Shown piece after piece: positions 13,567-22,679 of a DNA stretch of 29,219 nt. Origin of the DNA: Oscillospiraceae bacterium. GTDB lineage: Bacteria > Bacillota_A > Clostridia > Oscillospirales > Oscillospiraceae. Every line of letters starts with the position of its first letter. Position 1 is the stretch's first letter. The stretch covers positions 1 through 29,219 of the forward strand of contig JAFQUA010000029.1 in assembly GCA_017408725.1 (NCBI GenBank), in the 5' to 3' direction. The notes under the pieces were generated by a model that saw nothing but the letters and a program-made list of their open reading frames with translations, was not told the origin of the DNA and did no database searches. The position numbers and the translations under genes were made by a program.

Positions 13567-14949
13567 TTATTTCTTCAAAGCAGGCAGGCTGGCAGCGGCA
13601 GCGCTTTGACCCACCCGGCGGGTATTTTCGTCGGGGAGCATGACCTCCACCTTCTTGTAAAGGGCGGGGTATTCTTCCTCCAAGACTTGCTGACAGGTGC
13701 TGAGGATCAGGTCTCCTCCCTTGCCGGACATAACGCGGCCCAGCAGCATCAGATGCTGCAGATCATAGAACTGGGCGTAGAGAACGACGGTGTAGGCAAG
13801 GTACTTGCCAATATCGGAGAAGATCTTCACAGCCCGGGGATCATCCTCTGCCATCAGCGCCTGCACGACTTTCAGCTTTTCAGCGGGGCTGAGGTTTTCG
13901 TCCAGCTCGATGCCGGCAGGCTTTGCCAGCTTGATAACGGCATCCTGGGAGAGATATTTGCAGCCGACACCAAAGTCGGTGGACCATTCGTCCTGCATGG
14001 CACTTTCATTTAAATCTACCGGCGCAAAGGCCAATTCGTTGATCCAGCCAAGAATATTTTTATCCTGATCCACATAGCCCACAGCCTCGCTGGTGCCCAT
14101 GGCAAGACCCATAATGGAGCCGCAGTTCATGCCCATGGCACCGGCCAAGGCGGAAACGTCGCCGTCGTTGGCGACTACGATGGGGACATCGCCGATGGCG
14201 GCGGCGGCACGGTCAAATACGGTCTTGACCTCGTCCCACCGCTCTCTGGGGACGCAGTAGAAGATGCTGGAGATCATGGGGGCGTTTCCAATAAACACGC
14301 CGGCAGAGGAAACACCGACGCCGTCCACCCGGGGCATCTTGGAAGCGGCGGTCCGGAAGGAATCCAGAATGCCTTCATACTGGTAATTGGGGTCGGGATT
14401 CTTCTTGGGGTGCCAGACCACTTCTTCGGAGTAGACCACTTCGCCGTCGATAACGGCAGAGACTTTTCGGTCAGAACCGCCGGCATCAAAGCCAATGCGG
14501 CAGCCTTCCAGATGACCGCCGATGGGCTTAGGGGTTTCATCCGCGTCGGGGCAGTCGCTTAAAGGAAGATCAATAATTTCCAAGGGGCGCTCGTAAAGTT
14601 TCTGGAAAAAGTCATAGTCAAATGCCCGCTCACCCTCGGGGGTATAGGCCTGCTGCAGTCGTTGAGCCAGTTCGGAACAACCGCACACGGACACCCGGAA
14701 ACCGCCCACGGACCACAGAAGGAATTTTACATACCGCTCCACGAACCGGTAGTCGGCATCCGTCGTTTCCGCAGTACCGTAAATTCTGGTGTGGTGAACG
14801 GAGGTTTGACCGTTCTCCCGCTCAACTGCAATGGAGATGGGCTTGGATGCATTTTTTAAATAGTTTTCTACCCATACGCCAAAGGGAATAAATCCGGGAT
14901 CCAGCTCGGGCAGATTTTTCATTTCGTATGGAATTCCTAAGTACTGCAT
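13567..14949 (-). CDS. ROK family kinase-like protein with an N-terminal extension
   Basis: A 460-residue protein. Residues 1 to about 148 form an extra domain I do not recognise. From 152 on it has the ROK/ASKHA fold, with phosphate-binding IGFDAGGSDRK (152-162), GVGVSSAGVF (211-219), VVANDGDVSALAGA with the putative catalytic acid D262, and a GLAMGTSEAVGYV turn. The ROK zinc motif (CxCGxxGCxE) is missing. It is probably a sugar or amino sugar kinase; linkage to nagA suggests GlcNAc or a related sugar, but this is inference. The ATG at 14949 with GAGGTGA is used, as the 58-residue longer frame spans the promoter. Confidence 0.8.
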   Translation of the reverse strand: MQYLGIPYEMKNLPELDPGFIPFGVWVENYLKNASKPISIAVERENGQTSVHHTRIYGTAETTDADYRFVERYVKFLLWSVGGFRVSVCGCSELAQRLQQAYTPEGERAFDYDFFQKLYERPLEIIDLPLSDCPDADETPKPIGGHLEGCRIGFDAGGSDRKVSAVIDGEVVYSEEVVWHPKKNPDPNYQYEGILDSFRTAASKMPRVDGVGVSSAGVFIGNAPMISSIFYCVPRERWDEVKTVFDRAAAAIGDVPIVVANDGDVSALAGAMGMNCGSIMGLAMGTSEAVGYVDQDKNILGWINELAFAPVDLNESAMQDEWSTDFGVGCKYLSQDAVIKLAKPAGIELDENLSPAEKLKVVQALMAEDDPRAVKIFSDIGKYLAYTVVLYAQFYDLQHLMLLGRVMSGKGGDLILSTCQQVLEEEYPALYKKVEVMLPDENTRRVGQSAAAASLPALKK

Positions 14950-15007
14950 GATTCTCACCTCATATATGTTTTCAAAGATGAAATGGTCCTTTATGCTAGA
15001 TATTTCT

Positions 15008-15036
15008 ATTCTATCATAGCTATTTTGGGAAAACAA
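15008..15036 (-). promoter_or_regulatory. Promoter of the ROK-nagA unit
   Basis: Minus strand TTGTTT (15031-15036), 17-bp spacer, TAGAAT (15008-15013) preceded by TGA. Confidence 0.65.
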
Positions 15037-15079
15037 TAGGGATTCCAATGCAGAATGTACCATTATCACGGAAAAATGC

Positions 15080-15112
15080 AGCAAGAGGACGCGTGTTACG
15101 CGTCCTCTTGCT
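15080..15112 (-). terminator. Long stem-loop after the M20 hydrolase gene
   Basis: A perfect 15-bp stem (15080-15094/15098-15112) with a GTT loop overlaps the last codons region of the M20 gene. The minus-strand tail is TGCATTTTT, so it is a likely terminator. Confidence 0.7.
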
Positions 15113-15116
15113 AATT

Positions 15117-16547
15117 CTAGCATTTCCGCATAAGGTTAATGTAAAAGGAAACGGCTTTTTCAATGGTTTCCAGACGGATCCGTTCGTTGTTGCCGTGGAT
15201 GGTTGCCCGCTCTTCAGAGGTCAGGTCCATGGCGGAGAACCGGTAGACCTTGTCCGAGATCCTGCCATAGTGGCGGGAATCGGAGCACTGCACCATGAGA
15301 TAGGGGGATACGATGCATCCGGGCCAGTTTTCTGCCACAGCGGCAGACACCTTTTCCCAACCCGGACAGTCAGTGCGGGAAACACGGCTAGGCTCAAAGT
15401 ACTCCAGCACGGTGACCTCCACAGCAGCATTGCCCACGGTCTTACGCAGATAGGCAAGGGCGCTTTCTACGCTGTCCATGGGATTCAGGCGCATATTGGC
15501 AACCATTTTTGCTTCGGGAGGGATCACATTCCGGGCGGAGCTGCCCTCCATCTGGGTAAATGCCACAGTGGTGCGAAGCAGGGCGTTCATTTCGCCGCCG
15601 CCGATCTTGCCCAGCAGATCCAGCACCCAGCCGAAGCACCAGAGGTTGGCGAAGATCATCCGGTACAGAAAGGTGGAATGGCGGCCCAGGGTATCAAACA
15701 TCTCTGCTACGGGCTTGGTAAGATGCATTTTGAAGGGGTGATCCTCCACCTTTTTGCAGGCGGCGGAAAGAATACCCACAGGGGTATGGGGCTTGGGTGC
15801 GGAAGCATGACCGCCGGCGGAGAGAGTGCGGAACTGAGCGTTCATCATGCCCTTTTCCGCGATGCCGATGAGTCCGCAGGGCTGCTTGACACCGGGGAAT
15901 ACATTTTCCACCACAGCGCCGCCTTCATCAACAACCATAGCGGGGGTGATGCCATTGGCTTCAAAATAGTCTACAATGTTGGGAGCGCCCTTGCCATTGA
16001 CTTCCTCACTGCCGGAGAAGGCAAAGTATACATCGTTCTCCGGGACAAAGCCTTGTCCGATCAGGTAATTGGCGGCGGACAAAACGCCGTTGAAGGTGGC
16101 TTTGGTATCCAGAGTGCCGCGGCCCCACATAACACCGTCCTCGATAACAGCGTCAAAGGGAGGTTTTTCCCAATTGCCTTCGTCTACGGGAACCACATCG
16201 TAGTGGGCCATCATGACGGCGGGATCGTCTGCCTTTTTGCCGGGCCAGCGGAAGAGAAGCGCCCGATCGGGAAGCTGACGGAAGGAGCAGACCTCAAAAA
16301 CCTTGGGATACAGTGTCGGCAACAGGTCGATAAGCTTTTGGAATTCGGCCTCATCTTCCTGGGCGGGATCATTACGGGAAACGGTCTTGCATTGGACAAG
16401 AGCGCCCAAAGCGGAGATGGCGGCATCTTTGTCGAAATCTGCCGGTTCATCGGAAACGGCCGGCTGGGCCTTGGGCTTGAACATCAATGTGCGGATCAAA
16501 ACCACTGCAAAGAACGAAACTACAATAGCGGCAATCGCATAACCCAT
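15117..16547 (-). CDS. Membrane-anchored M20 family hydrolase, PM20D1-like
   Basis: A 476-residue protein with one N-terminal membrane helix (about 3-22) and an M20 dinuclear-zinc hydrolase domain. It has AHYDVVPV (H115, D117), WGRGTLDTK (bridging D147), SGSEEVNG (E181, E182), D207 and late H451. A dimerisation domain sits in the middle (GGHASAPKPHTP). The spacing and motifs resemble PM20D1, which makes or breaks N-fatty-acyl amino acids, and carboxypeptidase S. A dipeptidase is the alternative. Its ATG overlaps the previous stop (TAATG), so it is coupled to the membrane protein gene before it. The pairing with two transporter-like proteins suggests uptake and cleavage of an amide-linked amino acid compound. 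Confidence 0.85.
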   Translation of the reverse strand: MGYAIAAIVVSFFAVVLIRTLMFKPKAQPAVSDEPADFDKDAAISALGALVQCKTVSRNDPAQEDEAEFQKLIDLLPTLYPKVFEVCSFRQLPDRALLFRWPGKKADDPAVMMAHYDVVPVDEGNWEKPPFDAVIEDGVMWGRGTLDTKATFNGVLSAANYLIGQGFVPENDVYFAFSGSEEVNGKGAPNIVDYFEANGITPAMVVDEGGAVVENVFPGVKQPCGLIGIAEKGMMNAQFRTLSAGGHASAPKPHTPVGILSAACKKVEDHPFKMHLTKPVAEMFDTLGRHSTFLYRMIFANLWCFGWVLDLLGKIGGGEMNALLRTTVAFTQMEGSSARNVIPPEAKMVANMRLNPMDSVESALAYLRKTVGNAAVEVTVLEYFEPSRVSRTDCPGWEKVSAAVAENWPGCIVSPYLMVQCSDSRHYGRISDKVYRFSAMDLTSEERATIHGNNERIRLETIEKAVSFYINLMRKC

Positions 16548-17212
16548 TACAGCACACCTCTTTTGTACATGATCCTGCCTACGCCGATGGTAAACAGCGC
16601 AGAAACGGGCACCATAATACCGACCGTACCGGAATCCAGCGCGGGAACGAAAATGAACAGCACCAGCATTAAGCAGATAGGAGCCAGCGACAGCTTCCAG
16701 TTCTTGCTGACGAAGGCAACGCCCAGACCGCCGAAGAGGGCGGGCAGGATCTGCTCGAAGGCAGGCTGCAGCACCGGCGCGCTGAGAACGGGAGTCAGGG
16801 GCGCGATGCAGATGACACCGATAATGATAATGACGGTGGTGACGATGCTGGAAGTGGCAATGGCGACGGTGGAAATAACCTCGCCCTCTTCACTGTTGGC
16901 GCTGACGCCGTTCTGCTCCAGAGCATTCAGGGCGCAGGGCAGCTTCAGGTTGGAGATGTTGCCGGTGACAAAGCTTAAGTAAGAACCGCCGGCACCCAGC
17001 ATGGGAACGAAGGTGACGGTCTCGATGGCACCTACAGCCCAATACATAGGAGCGGTGGCGATCAGGCCCATGCCCAGTGCGCCCCAGTCCGGCGAGGCAC
17101 CGAAAATAACGGCAACGGTCACGGGAAAGGCCATCAGCAGAACCATCACGGTCAGATTCCAGATCCGTCCGTCGCGGTGGACGGAATCCATATAACTCAT
17201 GTTCTTTTTCAT
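16547..17212 (-). CDS. Polytopic membrane protein, probable partner of DUF5058
   Basis: A 221-residue integral membrane protein with about six helices and a conserved-looking loop, GAGGSYLSFVTGNISNLK. I cannot name the family. It starts with GGAGGT 6 bases upstream, 12 bp after the DUF5058 stop, and its own stop overlaps the M20 start. Two unequal membrane proteins tightly linked to a hydrolase suggest a two-subunit transporter. Direction and substrate are unknown, although the M20 partner points to peptides or acylated amino acids. Confidence 0.8.
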   Translation of the reverse strand: MKKNMSYMDSVHRDGRIWNLTVMVLLMAFPVTVAVIFGASPDWGALGMGLIATAPMYWAVGAIETVTFVPMLGAGGSYLSFVTGNISNLKLPCALNALEQNGVSANSEEGEVISTVAIATSSIVTTVIIIIGVICIAPLTPVLSAPVLQPAFEQILPALFGGLGVAFVSKNWKLSLAPICLMLVLFIFVPALDSGTVGIMVPVSALFTIGVGRIMYKRGVL

Positions 17213-17224
17213 GTGGTTACCTCC

Positions 17225-18031
17225 TTAGCTGAGCCATGCGGTGAAGGGGATGGCGGAGGCCATACCCAGAATCAGAGAGATCGGCAGAGCATACTCGCTG
17301 AGCCATTTCAGCTTGGGCTTTTTCATCAGAAGACCGCAGATGATCATGATCACAGCGGAAGTCAGCATAACGCAGACGGGGATCAAACCGGAGGTGGCGG
17401 AAACGGGGACAGACTGCTTGATCTCTTCGCCGTTTTCCACGACGGTTTCCGTGACAAAACGGGCATTTTCATCCCACAGACGGGACACATCGCAGAAGAC
17501 AAAGCCCAGAAACGCGGCAATCATGCCGAGGAACAGAGAATTCTGGAAAATGTCTGCCCATTTGGCATCCCGCTTTCCGAGGCTCTCCAAACCACCCTGA
17601 AGCTTTTTGCCGATCAGGGGTACCAGCCAGATGCCCATCATGATGGATATGGTCATGACGAACAAAACATTGACATACTGCTGGGCGGTCAGCGCAGCGC
17701 CGGAACCCAGAGATTGTCCCATGGCCTGCAGGGCGTTGCTGGCGGCAACGGTCTCGTAGCTGAGAGAGCCCACAACACTCAGACGCAGCCAGGGCAGCGC
17801 CAGACCCAGTTTTTTGCTCAGCGTAATGATGCTGATCACGATGGCCACAGCGGGCGCAATGGTGAAAATAGCTGCGGTACGGATGGTTTTTTTGATCTTG
17901 GTCTGGTCCATTCCCAGCGCCTTGCTGCGGCGCAAAGCCTTCACGAGGAAGAAAATGGACTGGGCAAGCACAACGGCGATCAGCAGACCTGCGATCACAA
18001 ACAGAATCGGGTGGTTTACATGAAATTCCAT
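17225..18031 (-). CDS. DUF5058 family membrane protein
   Basis: A 268-residue protein with about six to seven helices. It is recognised by the DUF5058 pattern HPILFVIAGLLIAVVLAQS followed by KIKKTIRTAAIFTIAPAVAI and WLRLSVVGSLSYE. The family has no established function. The ATG at 18031 with GGAGG 7 bases upstream is used; a 27-residue extension runs into the promoter. It is the first gene of the three-gene unit with the 221-residue membrane protein and the M20 hydrolase. Confidence 0.85.
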   Translation of the reverse strand: MEFHVNHPILFVIAGLLIAVVLAQSIFFLVKALRRSKALGMDQTKIKKTIRTAAIFTIAPAVAIVISIITLSKKLGLALPWLRLSVVGSLSYETVAASNALQAMGQSLGSGAALTAQQYVNVLFVMTISIMMGIWLVPLIGKKLQGGLESLGKRDAKWADIFQNSLFLGMIAAFLGFVFCDVSRLWDENARFVTETVVENGEEIKQSVPVSATSGLIPVCVMLTSAVIMIICGLLMKKPKLKWLSEYALPISLILGMASAIPFTAWLS

Positions 18032-18060
18032 AGGAATACCTCCGTGATGAAGATACTGCC

Positions 18061-18089
18061 ATTGTAGCACAAGGGGCTTGGTAAAACAA
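18061..18089 (-). promoter_or_regulatory. Promoter of the DUF5058-M20 operon
   Basis: Minus strand TTGTTT (18084-18089), 17-bp spacer, TACAAT (18061-18066) preceded by TGC. Confidence 0.65.
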
Positions 18090-18146
18090 GAAAGGAATGT
18101 ATATTTATGCAAGAAAACCTTGAAAAAGATTATTTAACAAAGCCAC

Positions 18147-18175
18147 TTGCTATTTGCTGACGGATTTAGTACAAT
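18147..18175 (+). promoter_or_regulatory. Promoter of the DUF1846 gene
   Basis: TTGCTA (18147-18152), 17-bp spacer, TACAAT (18170-18175). Confidence 0.6.
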
Positions 18176-18207
18176 AAACGGGTAGTGCTTGAAAAGAAGG
18201 TGTGACC

Positions 18208-19674
18208 ATGGGAAGTATCGCGTTTGACAATGATAAATATTTGCAGACCCAGTCGGAGCATATCCGCCAGCGGATCGGCCAGTTCGGCGGCAAGCTGTAT
18301 CTGGAATTCGGCGGCAAGCTGTATGACGATAATCATGCTTCCCGGGTGCTTCCCGGTTTTCAGCCGGACAGCAAGCTGAAAATGCTGATCCAGCTGAAGG
18401 ATCAGGTGGAGATGGTCATCGCCATCAATGCTGCCGATATTGAAAAGAACAAGATCCGCGGGGATCTGGGCATTACCTATGACCGGGATGTCATTCGTTT
18501 GATCAATGTGTTCCGGGACTTTGGACTGTATGTTTCCAGCGTGGTGCTGACCCGGTTTAACGAGCAGGCAGCGGCAAAAGCATTCCAGTCCCGTCTGGAG
18601 GGCATGGGTGTGAAGGTGTACCACCATTATGCCATTGAAGGATACCCCTCTAACACCTCTTATGTGGTCAGCGATGACGGCTTTGGTCGCAACGAATATA
18701 TTGAAACAAGCAGAGAATTGGTGGTCGTTACCGCACCGGGTCCCGGCAGCGGAAAGCTGGCTACCTGCTTAAGCCAGCTCTACCATGAGCATAAGCGGGG
18801 CATGAAGGCAGGGTACGCCAAGTTTGAGACCTTCCCCGTATGGAATCTGCCCCTGAATCATCCGGTGAACCTTGCTTACGAGGCGGCAACTGCGGATTTG
18901 AGCGATGTGAATATGCTGGATCCGTTCCACCTGGAAGCCTATGGCAAGACAACCGTAAACTATAACCGGGATGTGGAAGCGTTCCCTGTGCTGGTTGCTA
19001 TGTTTGAAAAGCTTCTGGGGCAGTGCCCCTACAAATCTCCGACCGATATGGGCGTCAATATGGTGGGCAACTGCATTGTCGACGACGAAGCTGCCAGAGA
19101 AGCCTCCCGTCAGGAGATCATCCGCCGCTATTACACCATTCTGTGCGAGCAGAAGCAGGGCAAAACATCGGAAGATGTGGTAATGAAGCTGGAGCTTCTG
19201 ATGCGCAAGGCGGGGGTGGATGTTTCTACCCGCCGGGTGGTAGCCGCCGCGCTGAAGAAAGAGGCAGATACCGGACTTCCCGCAGCGGCTATGGAACTGC
19301 CAGACGGCAGGATCGTTACCGGTAAGACCTCCAATCTGCTGGGGGCTTCCGCAGCATTGCTGCTGAATGCGTTGAAGGCACTGGGCGGTATGCCCGATGA
19401 GCTGCATCTGATCTCCCCAGTGGCCATCGATCCCATTCAGCATTTGAAGGTTGACCATTTGGGCAACCGGAATCCCCGGCTGCATACGGATGAAACACTG
19501 ATCGCACTGTCCATCAGCGCGGCAACCAATCCCACGGCGGAATATGCCATGGAGCAGCTGAGCAAGCTGCGGGGCTGCGAGGTTCATTCCTCGGTGATCC
19601 TGTCGCCGGTGGACGAGAAGGTGTTCAAGCGGTTGGGTATCAACCTGACCTGCGAGCCAAAGTATAAAGGATAA
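18208..19674 (+). CDS. DUF1846 (UPF0371) family protein
   Basis: A 488-residue cytoplasmic protein matching the DUF1846 family over its full length. It starts with the typical FGGKLYLEFGGKLYDDNHAS double repeat, followed by RVLPGF. It then has PGPGSGKLATCLSQLYHE, a nucleotide-loop-like motif, and conserved NCIVDD and HSSVILSPVDE blocks. The structure of this family is known from streptococci but its reaction is not settled. The ATG at 18208 is used with AGAAGG upstream rather than the GTG at 18202. It is a single-gene unit with promoter and terminator, divergent from the DUF5058 operon. Confidence 0.9.
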   Translation: MGSIAFDNDKYLQTQSEHIRQRIGQFGGKLYLEFGGKLYDDNHASRVLPGFQPDSKLKMLIQLKDQVEMVIAINAADIEKNKIRGDLGITYDRDVIRLINVFRDFGLYVSSVVLTRFNEQAAAKAFQSRLEGMGVKVYHHYAIEGYPSNTSYVVSDDGFGRNEYIETSRELVVVTAPGPGSGKLATCLSQLYHEHKRGMKAGYAKFETFPVWNLPLNHPVNLAYEAATADLSDVNMLDPFHLEAYGKTTVNYNRDVEAFPVLVAMFEKLLGQCPYKSPTDMGVNMVGNCIVDDEAAREASRQEIIRRYYTILCEQKQGKTSEDVVMKLELLMRKAGVDVSTRRVVAAALKKEADTGLPAAAMELPDGRIVTGKTSNLLGASAALLLNALKALGGMPDELHLISPVAIDPIQHLKVDHLGNRNPRLHTDETLIALSISAATNPTAEYAMEQLSKLRGCEVHSSVILSPVDEKVFKRLGINLTCEPKYKG

Positions 19675-19680
19675 AAATTT

Positions 19681-19704
19681 AAGGGCGCGGATATCCGCGC
19701 CCTT
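19681..19704. terminator. Bidirectional terminator
   Basis: A perfect 24-bp palindrome, AAGGGCGCGGAT plus its complement, flanked by A/T tracts, between the convergent DUF1846 and trkH genes. Confidence 0.8.
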
Positions 19705-19710
19705 GCTGTT

Positions 19711-21165
19711 TTATTGATGACGCCATGTGCTTCGGGAGAGCAGCACCAGAATGGGGAAGATCTCCAGTCTGCCTGCCAGCATATCGATGATCAGCACCAG
19801 CTTGGAGAAAATGCTGTAACCGCCGAAGTTGCAGGTGGGACCCACTGTCTCCAGACCCGGTCCGATATTGTTAAAGCAGGCGAGAACCGCGGAAATGTTG
19901 GTTCCTGTTGAGAAACCGTCCAGTGAGATCAGTATCACACTGACAATGATGATCACGATGTAGGCGGCAAGATATGCGTTGGTGGTATCGAGAATCTGCT
20001 CCTCCACCACCTGCCCGTTGTTCCGCACCACTTGAACCTTGTTGGGGTGCAGGACCCGGCGGATGTTCCGGCGCAGACTCTTAAACAGCAGCAAAACTCT
20101 GGCGACTTTGATACCGCCGCCGGTGGAGCCGGCGCAGGCGCCGATGATCATTAAAGCCAGTAGAATCATTTTAGAGAAACTGGGCCACAGGTCAAAGTCT
20201 GTGGTGGCGAAGCCGGTGGTGGTGATGATACTGGAAACCTGAAATGCCGCATGGCGGACGGTTTCTTCCAGTGTGCCGTATGTTCCGTAGAGATTTACAG
20301 CGATCAAAACAATGGCGAAGAAAACGATACCCAAATAGGTCCGCAGCTCTTCATCTTTGAATACACCCTTAAATTCCTTTAGCAGGAGCAAGTAGAAGCA
20401 ACTGAAGTTGACACCGAACAGCAGCATGAATACGGTGGTCACATTTTGCAGATAGGGACTGTAGCTGGCCATGGAATCGTTTTTGATACCAAAACCGCCG
20501 GTACCGGCTGTACCAAAGGCGGTGCAGACAGCGTCAAACAGAGGCATTTTGCCAAACAGCAAAAAGAGAATGTTAACAATGGTTAGTACGATATAGATCA
20601 GGTACAGGATCGCTGCGGTTTTGCGCATTTTCGGCACCAGCTTACCCACATTGGGGCCGGGGCTTTCGGCCCGCAGCAGGTGCATGGTAAAGCCTGCACC
20701 CTGCCCGTTACCCGGGGCAATGGCCAGAAGGAACACCAGAACGCCCATGCCGCCCAACCAATGGCTGAAGCTACGCCAGTAAAGGATGCTTTTGGAAAGT
20801 CCTTCCACATTAGCGACAACGGAAGCACCGGTGGTGGTGAATCCGGATACGATCTCGAAAAGGGCGTCCACATAGCTGGGGATCTCCCGGGAGAACCAGA
20901 AGGGCAGACAGCCGAAAAGACTCATGACAATCCAGCTGACGCTGACGCACACCAAACCTTCTTTTGCGCCAAAGGCAGTGGGAGCACCTTTGCAGATCAA
21001 ATGCAGCGTTGCTGCTGCAAGGATCAGCAAACCCACTGTTGCAAGAAAACTCCAAAGCGCGGTATATTCCCCGCAGAACAGGCTGATCAGAAGTGCGGGA
21101 ACCATAAACAAGGCTTCTACCGAGAGGGTCAGGGCCAGAAAACGACCCATCATTTTGTAGTTCAT
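19711..21165 (-). CDS. trkH: TrkH family potassium uptake channel subunit
   Basis: A 484-residue membrane protein with four pore-loop repeats typical of the Trk/Ktr/HKT superfamily: GFTTTGASVV, FGTAGTGGFG, ITTTGFATTDF and NNIGPGLETVG. It forms the potassium channel subunit, gated by the TrkA regulatory protein encoded just upstream. The ATG at 21165 is preceded by GGGAGGG, and the TTG at 21175-21177 is rejected. The 12-bp gap to trkA makes them one operon transcribed from the promoter at 22579-22607. Shared terminator with DUF1846. Confidence 0.93.
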   Translation of the reverse strand: MNYKMMGRFLALTLSVEALFMVPALLISLFCGEYTALWSFLATVGLLILAAATLHLICKGAPTAFGAKEGLVCVSVSWIVMSLFGCLPFWFSREIPSYVDALFEIVSGFTTTGASVVANVEGLSKSILYWRSFSHWLGGMGVLVFLLAIAPGNGQGAGFTMHLLRAESPGPNVGKLVPKMRKTAAILYLIYIVLTIVNILFLLFGKMPLFDAVCTAFGTAGTGGFGIKNDSMASYSPYLQNVTTVFMLLFGVNFSCFYLLLLKEFKGVFKDEELRTYLGIVFFAIVLIAVNLYGTYGTLEETVRHAAFQVSSIITTTGFATTDFDLWPSFSKMILLALMIIGACAGSTGGGIKVARVLLLFKSLRRNIRRVLHPNKVQVVRNNGQVVEEQILDTTNAYLAAYIVIIIVSVILISLDGFSTGTNISAVLACFNNIGPGLETVGPTCNFGGYSIFSKLVLIIDMLAGRLEIFPILVLLSRSTWRHQ

Positions 21166-21177
21166 AAGCCCTCCCAA

Positions 21178-22536
21178 TTATGCGAAAATGTCGTTAAGCT
21201 GCTGCAAAACGCCACTGCCGCTGGTGACGACCACAAGAGAATCTCCCTTGTGGAATACGGAATCACCGCTGGGAACCTCGGAGCGGGCGCCGTGGGAAAT
21301 ACTGGCGATCAGAACATTGGGCTTCAGCTTCAAATTTTTCAGGGGGATGCCACAGTTCCTGGTGTGTTCGTCCACCAGAAATTCCACAGCCTCAGCCTGC
21401 CCATCTGCGATGGTGTGAATGGAAAGGGCGGCACCGGTCTGATTTTGCATCGCCCGGACATAGCGGATGATGGAATTGCAGCACAGCTCCTTGGGGCAGA
21501 TAATGCTGCCGAGGGATAGATTGTCAATGATGTTGCGGTTTTCTGCGTGACCCAGCTTGGTGATGACCTGAGGGATGCCTCTGGAAGTGCCGTACAGGGA
21601 GATGATCATATTCAGCTCATCCATTCCTGTTAGAGTAATCAAGGCATCGCAGGAGGAAAGACCTTCGGTTTCCAGCAACGATTGCACGGTGGCATCTCCA
21701 TGGACGATGCAGGTGTCCGGAAGCAAGGTTGCCAGTTCCACACAGCGGTCGTGATTGCTTTCAATGAGCTGGACGGAAATATTGTCCTTTTGCAAAAGAC
21801 TTGCCAGATAATAGCTGACCCGGCCACCACCGCAGAGAATGACACGTCGTGCTTTGCGGGTGATGATACCCAAATTTTTCAACAGCGCAGTCAGATTTTC
21901 GGTGGGAGCAGTGACGAAGATACGGTCACCTTCCCGCAGAACAAAGCTGCCGCTGGGGGCGACGGCATTGCCGTTACGCAAAACGGCACAGACCAGAACT
22001 TTGCACTTTGTTACGCTGTGCAGATCAGAAAGGGAAACATTGCAAAGCTTGCTGGATGCTTCAATCCGCAGCTCTACGATTTCCGCGCGGCCCTTGGCGA
22101 AAGTATCACGGCGCAGAAAGCCGGGGTACTTCAGCAACCGTTCGATTTCCACAGCGGCCTGCTTTTCCGGATTGACGGCCATGGAAAGGGCAAAGACATC
22201 CCGCATGGCATAGATTTGCTCGGTGTACTCCGGATTGCGGATCCGGGCGATGGTATGTAGCTTCGGATTGATGCCGTGGGCGGTGGTGCAGCACAGCAGA
22301 TTCACTTCATCCGCATTGGTGGCGGCAATCAGCAGATCGGCATCTTTTACACCTGCCTGCATCAGCGTTTCCATAGAGGCGCAGTTTCCGTGGACTGCCA
22401 TCACATCAAAGCGTTCCATGCCGGAATGGAGCACCTGATGATTGGAGTCGATCAGAGTAATATCGTGTTTTTCGGCGGAAAGCTGCCGGGCAAGGGTAAA
22501 GCCCACCTTGCCGCCGCCGGCGATGATGATGTTCAT
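21178..22536 (-). CDS. trkA: TrkA regulatory subunit of potassium uptake, two RCK units
   Basis: A 452-residue cytoplasmic protein with two RCK-N/RCK-C halves. The first Rossmann unit is MNIIIAGGGKVGFTLARQL with acidic ribose-binding LIDSN. The second begins RRVILCGGGRVSYYLA with LIESN, where the last Gly of GxGxxG is Ser, so nucleotide binding there may differ. It senses NAD(H)/ATP and gates TrkH. The ATG at 22536 with GGAGGG upstream is used; the 41-residue extension spans the promoter. First gene of trkA-trkH. Confidence 0.93.
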   Translation of the reverse strand: MNIIIAGGGKVGFTLARQLSAEKHDITLIDSNHQVLHSGMERFDVMAVHGNCASMETLMQAGVKDADLLIAATNADEVNLLCCTTAHGINPKLHTIARIRNPEYTEQIYAMRDVFALSMAVNPEKQAAVEIERLLKYPGFLRRDTFAKGRAEIVELRIEASSKLCNVSLSDLHSVTKCKVLVCAVLRNGNAVAPSGSFVLREGDRIFVTAPTENLTALLKNLGIITRKARRVILCGGGRVSYYLASLLQKDNISVQLIESNHDRCVELATLLPDTCIVHGDATVQSLLETEGLSSCDALITLTGMDELNMIISLYGTSRGIPQVITKLGHAENRNIIDNLSLGSIICPKELCCNSIIRYVRAMQNQTGAALSIHTIADGQAEAVEFLVDEHTRNCGIPLKNLKLKPNVLIASISHGARSEVPSGDSVFHKGDSLVVVTSGSGVLQQLNDIFA

Positions 22537-22578
22537 AGAAATCCCTCCGTATTCTGGTGGAAAGATATTGTATTGCTT

Positions 22579-22607
22579 ATTATAGCAGTTTTCGGTGAAA
22601 AAGACAA
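22579..22607 (-). promoter_or_regulatory. Promoter of trkA-trkH
   Basis: Minus strand TTGTCT (22602-22607), 17-bp spacer, TATAAT (22579-22584) preceded by TGC. Confidence 0.75.
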
Positions 22608-22644
22608 TATCCTCGCGGCAAAAGGCCGGTGAAGAAACACTGAG

Positions 22645-22662
22645 ATATTGATAAATCAATAT
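22645..22662. promoter_or_regulatory. 18-bp inverted repeat, possible operator
   Basis: ATATTGAT-AA-ATCAATAT is a perfect 8+2+8 palindrome. It lies 38 bp upstream of the trkA -35 and just before a short ORF on the plus strand, so it could regulate either side. Confidence 0.45.
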
Positions 22663-22679
22663 TTGGAAGGGGTGTCAAT

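Noticed and set aside
15048..16982. A 644-codon open frame on the plus strand opposite the M20 operon
   Set aside because: It is antisense to genes with clear motifs and coupling signals, has no ribosome site and no recognisable domain. It arises from the codon bias of the real genes.
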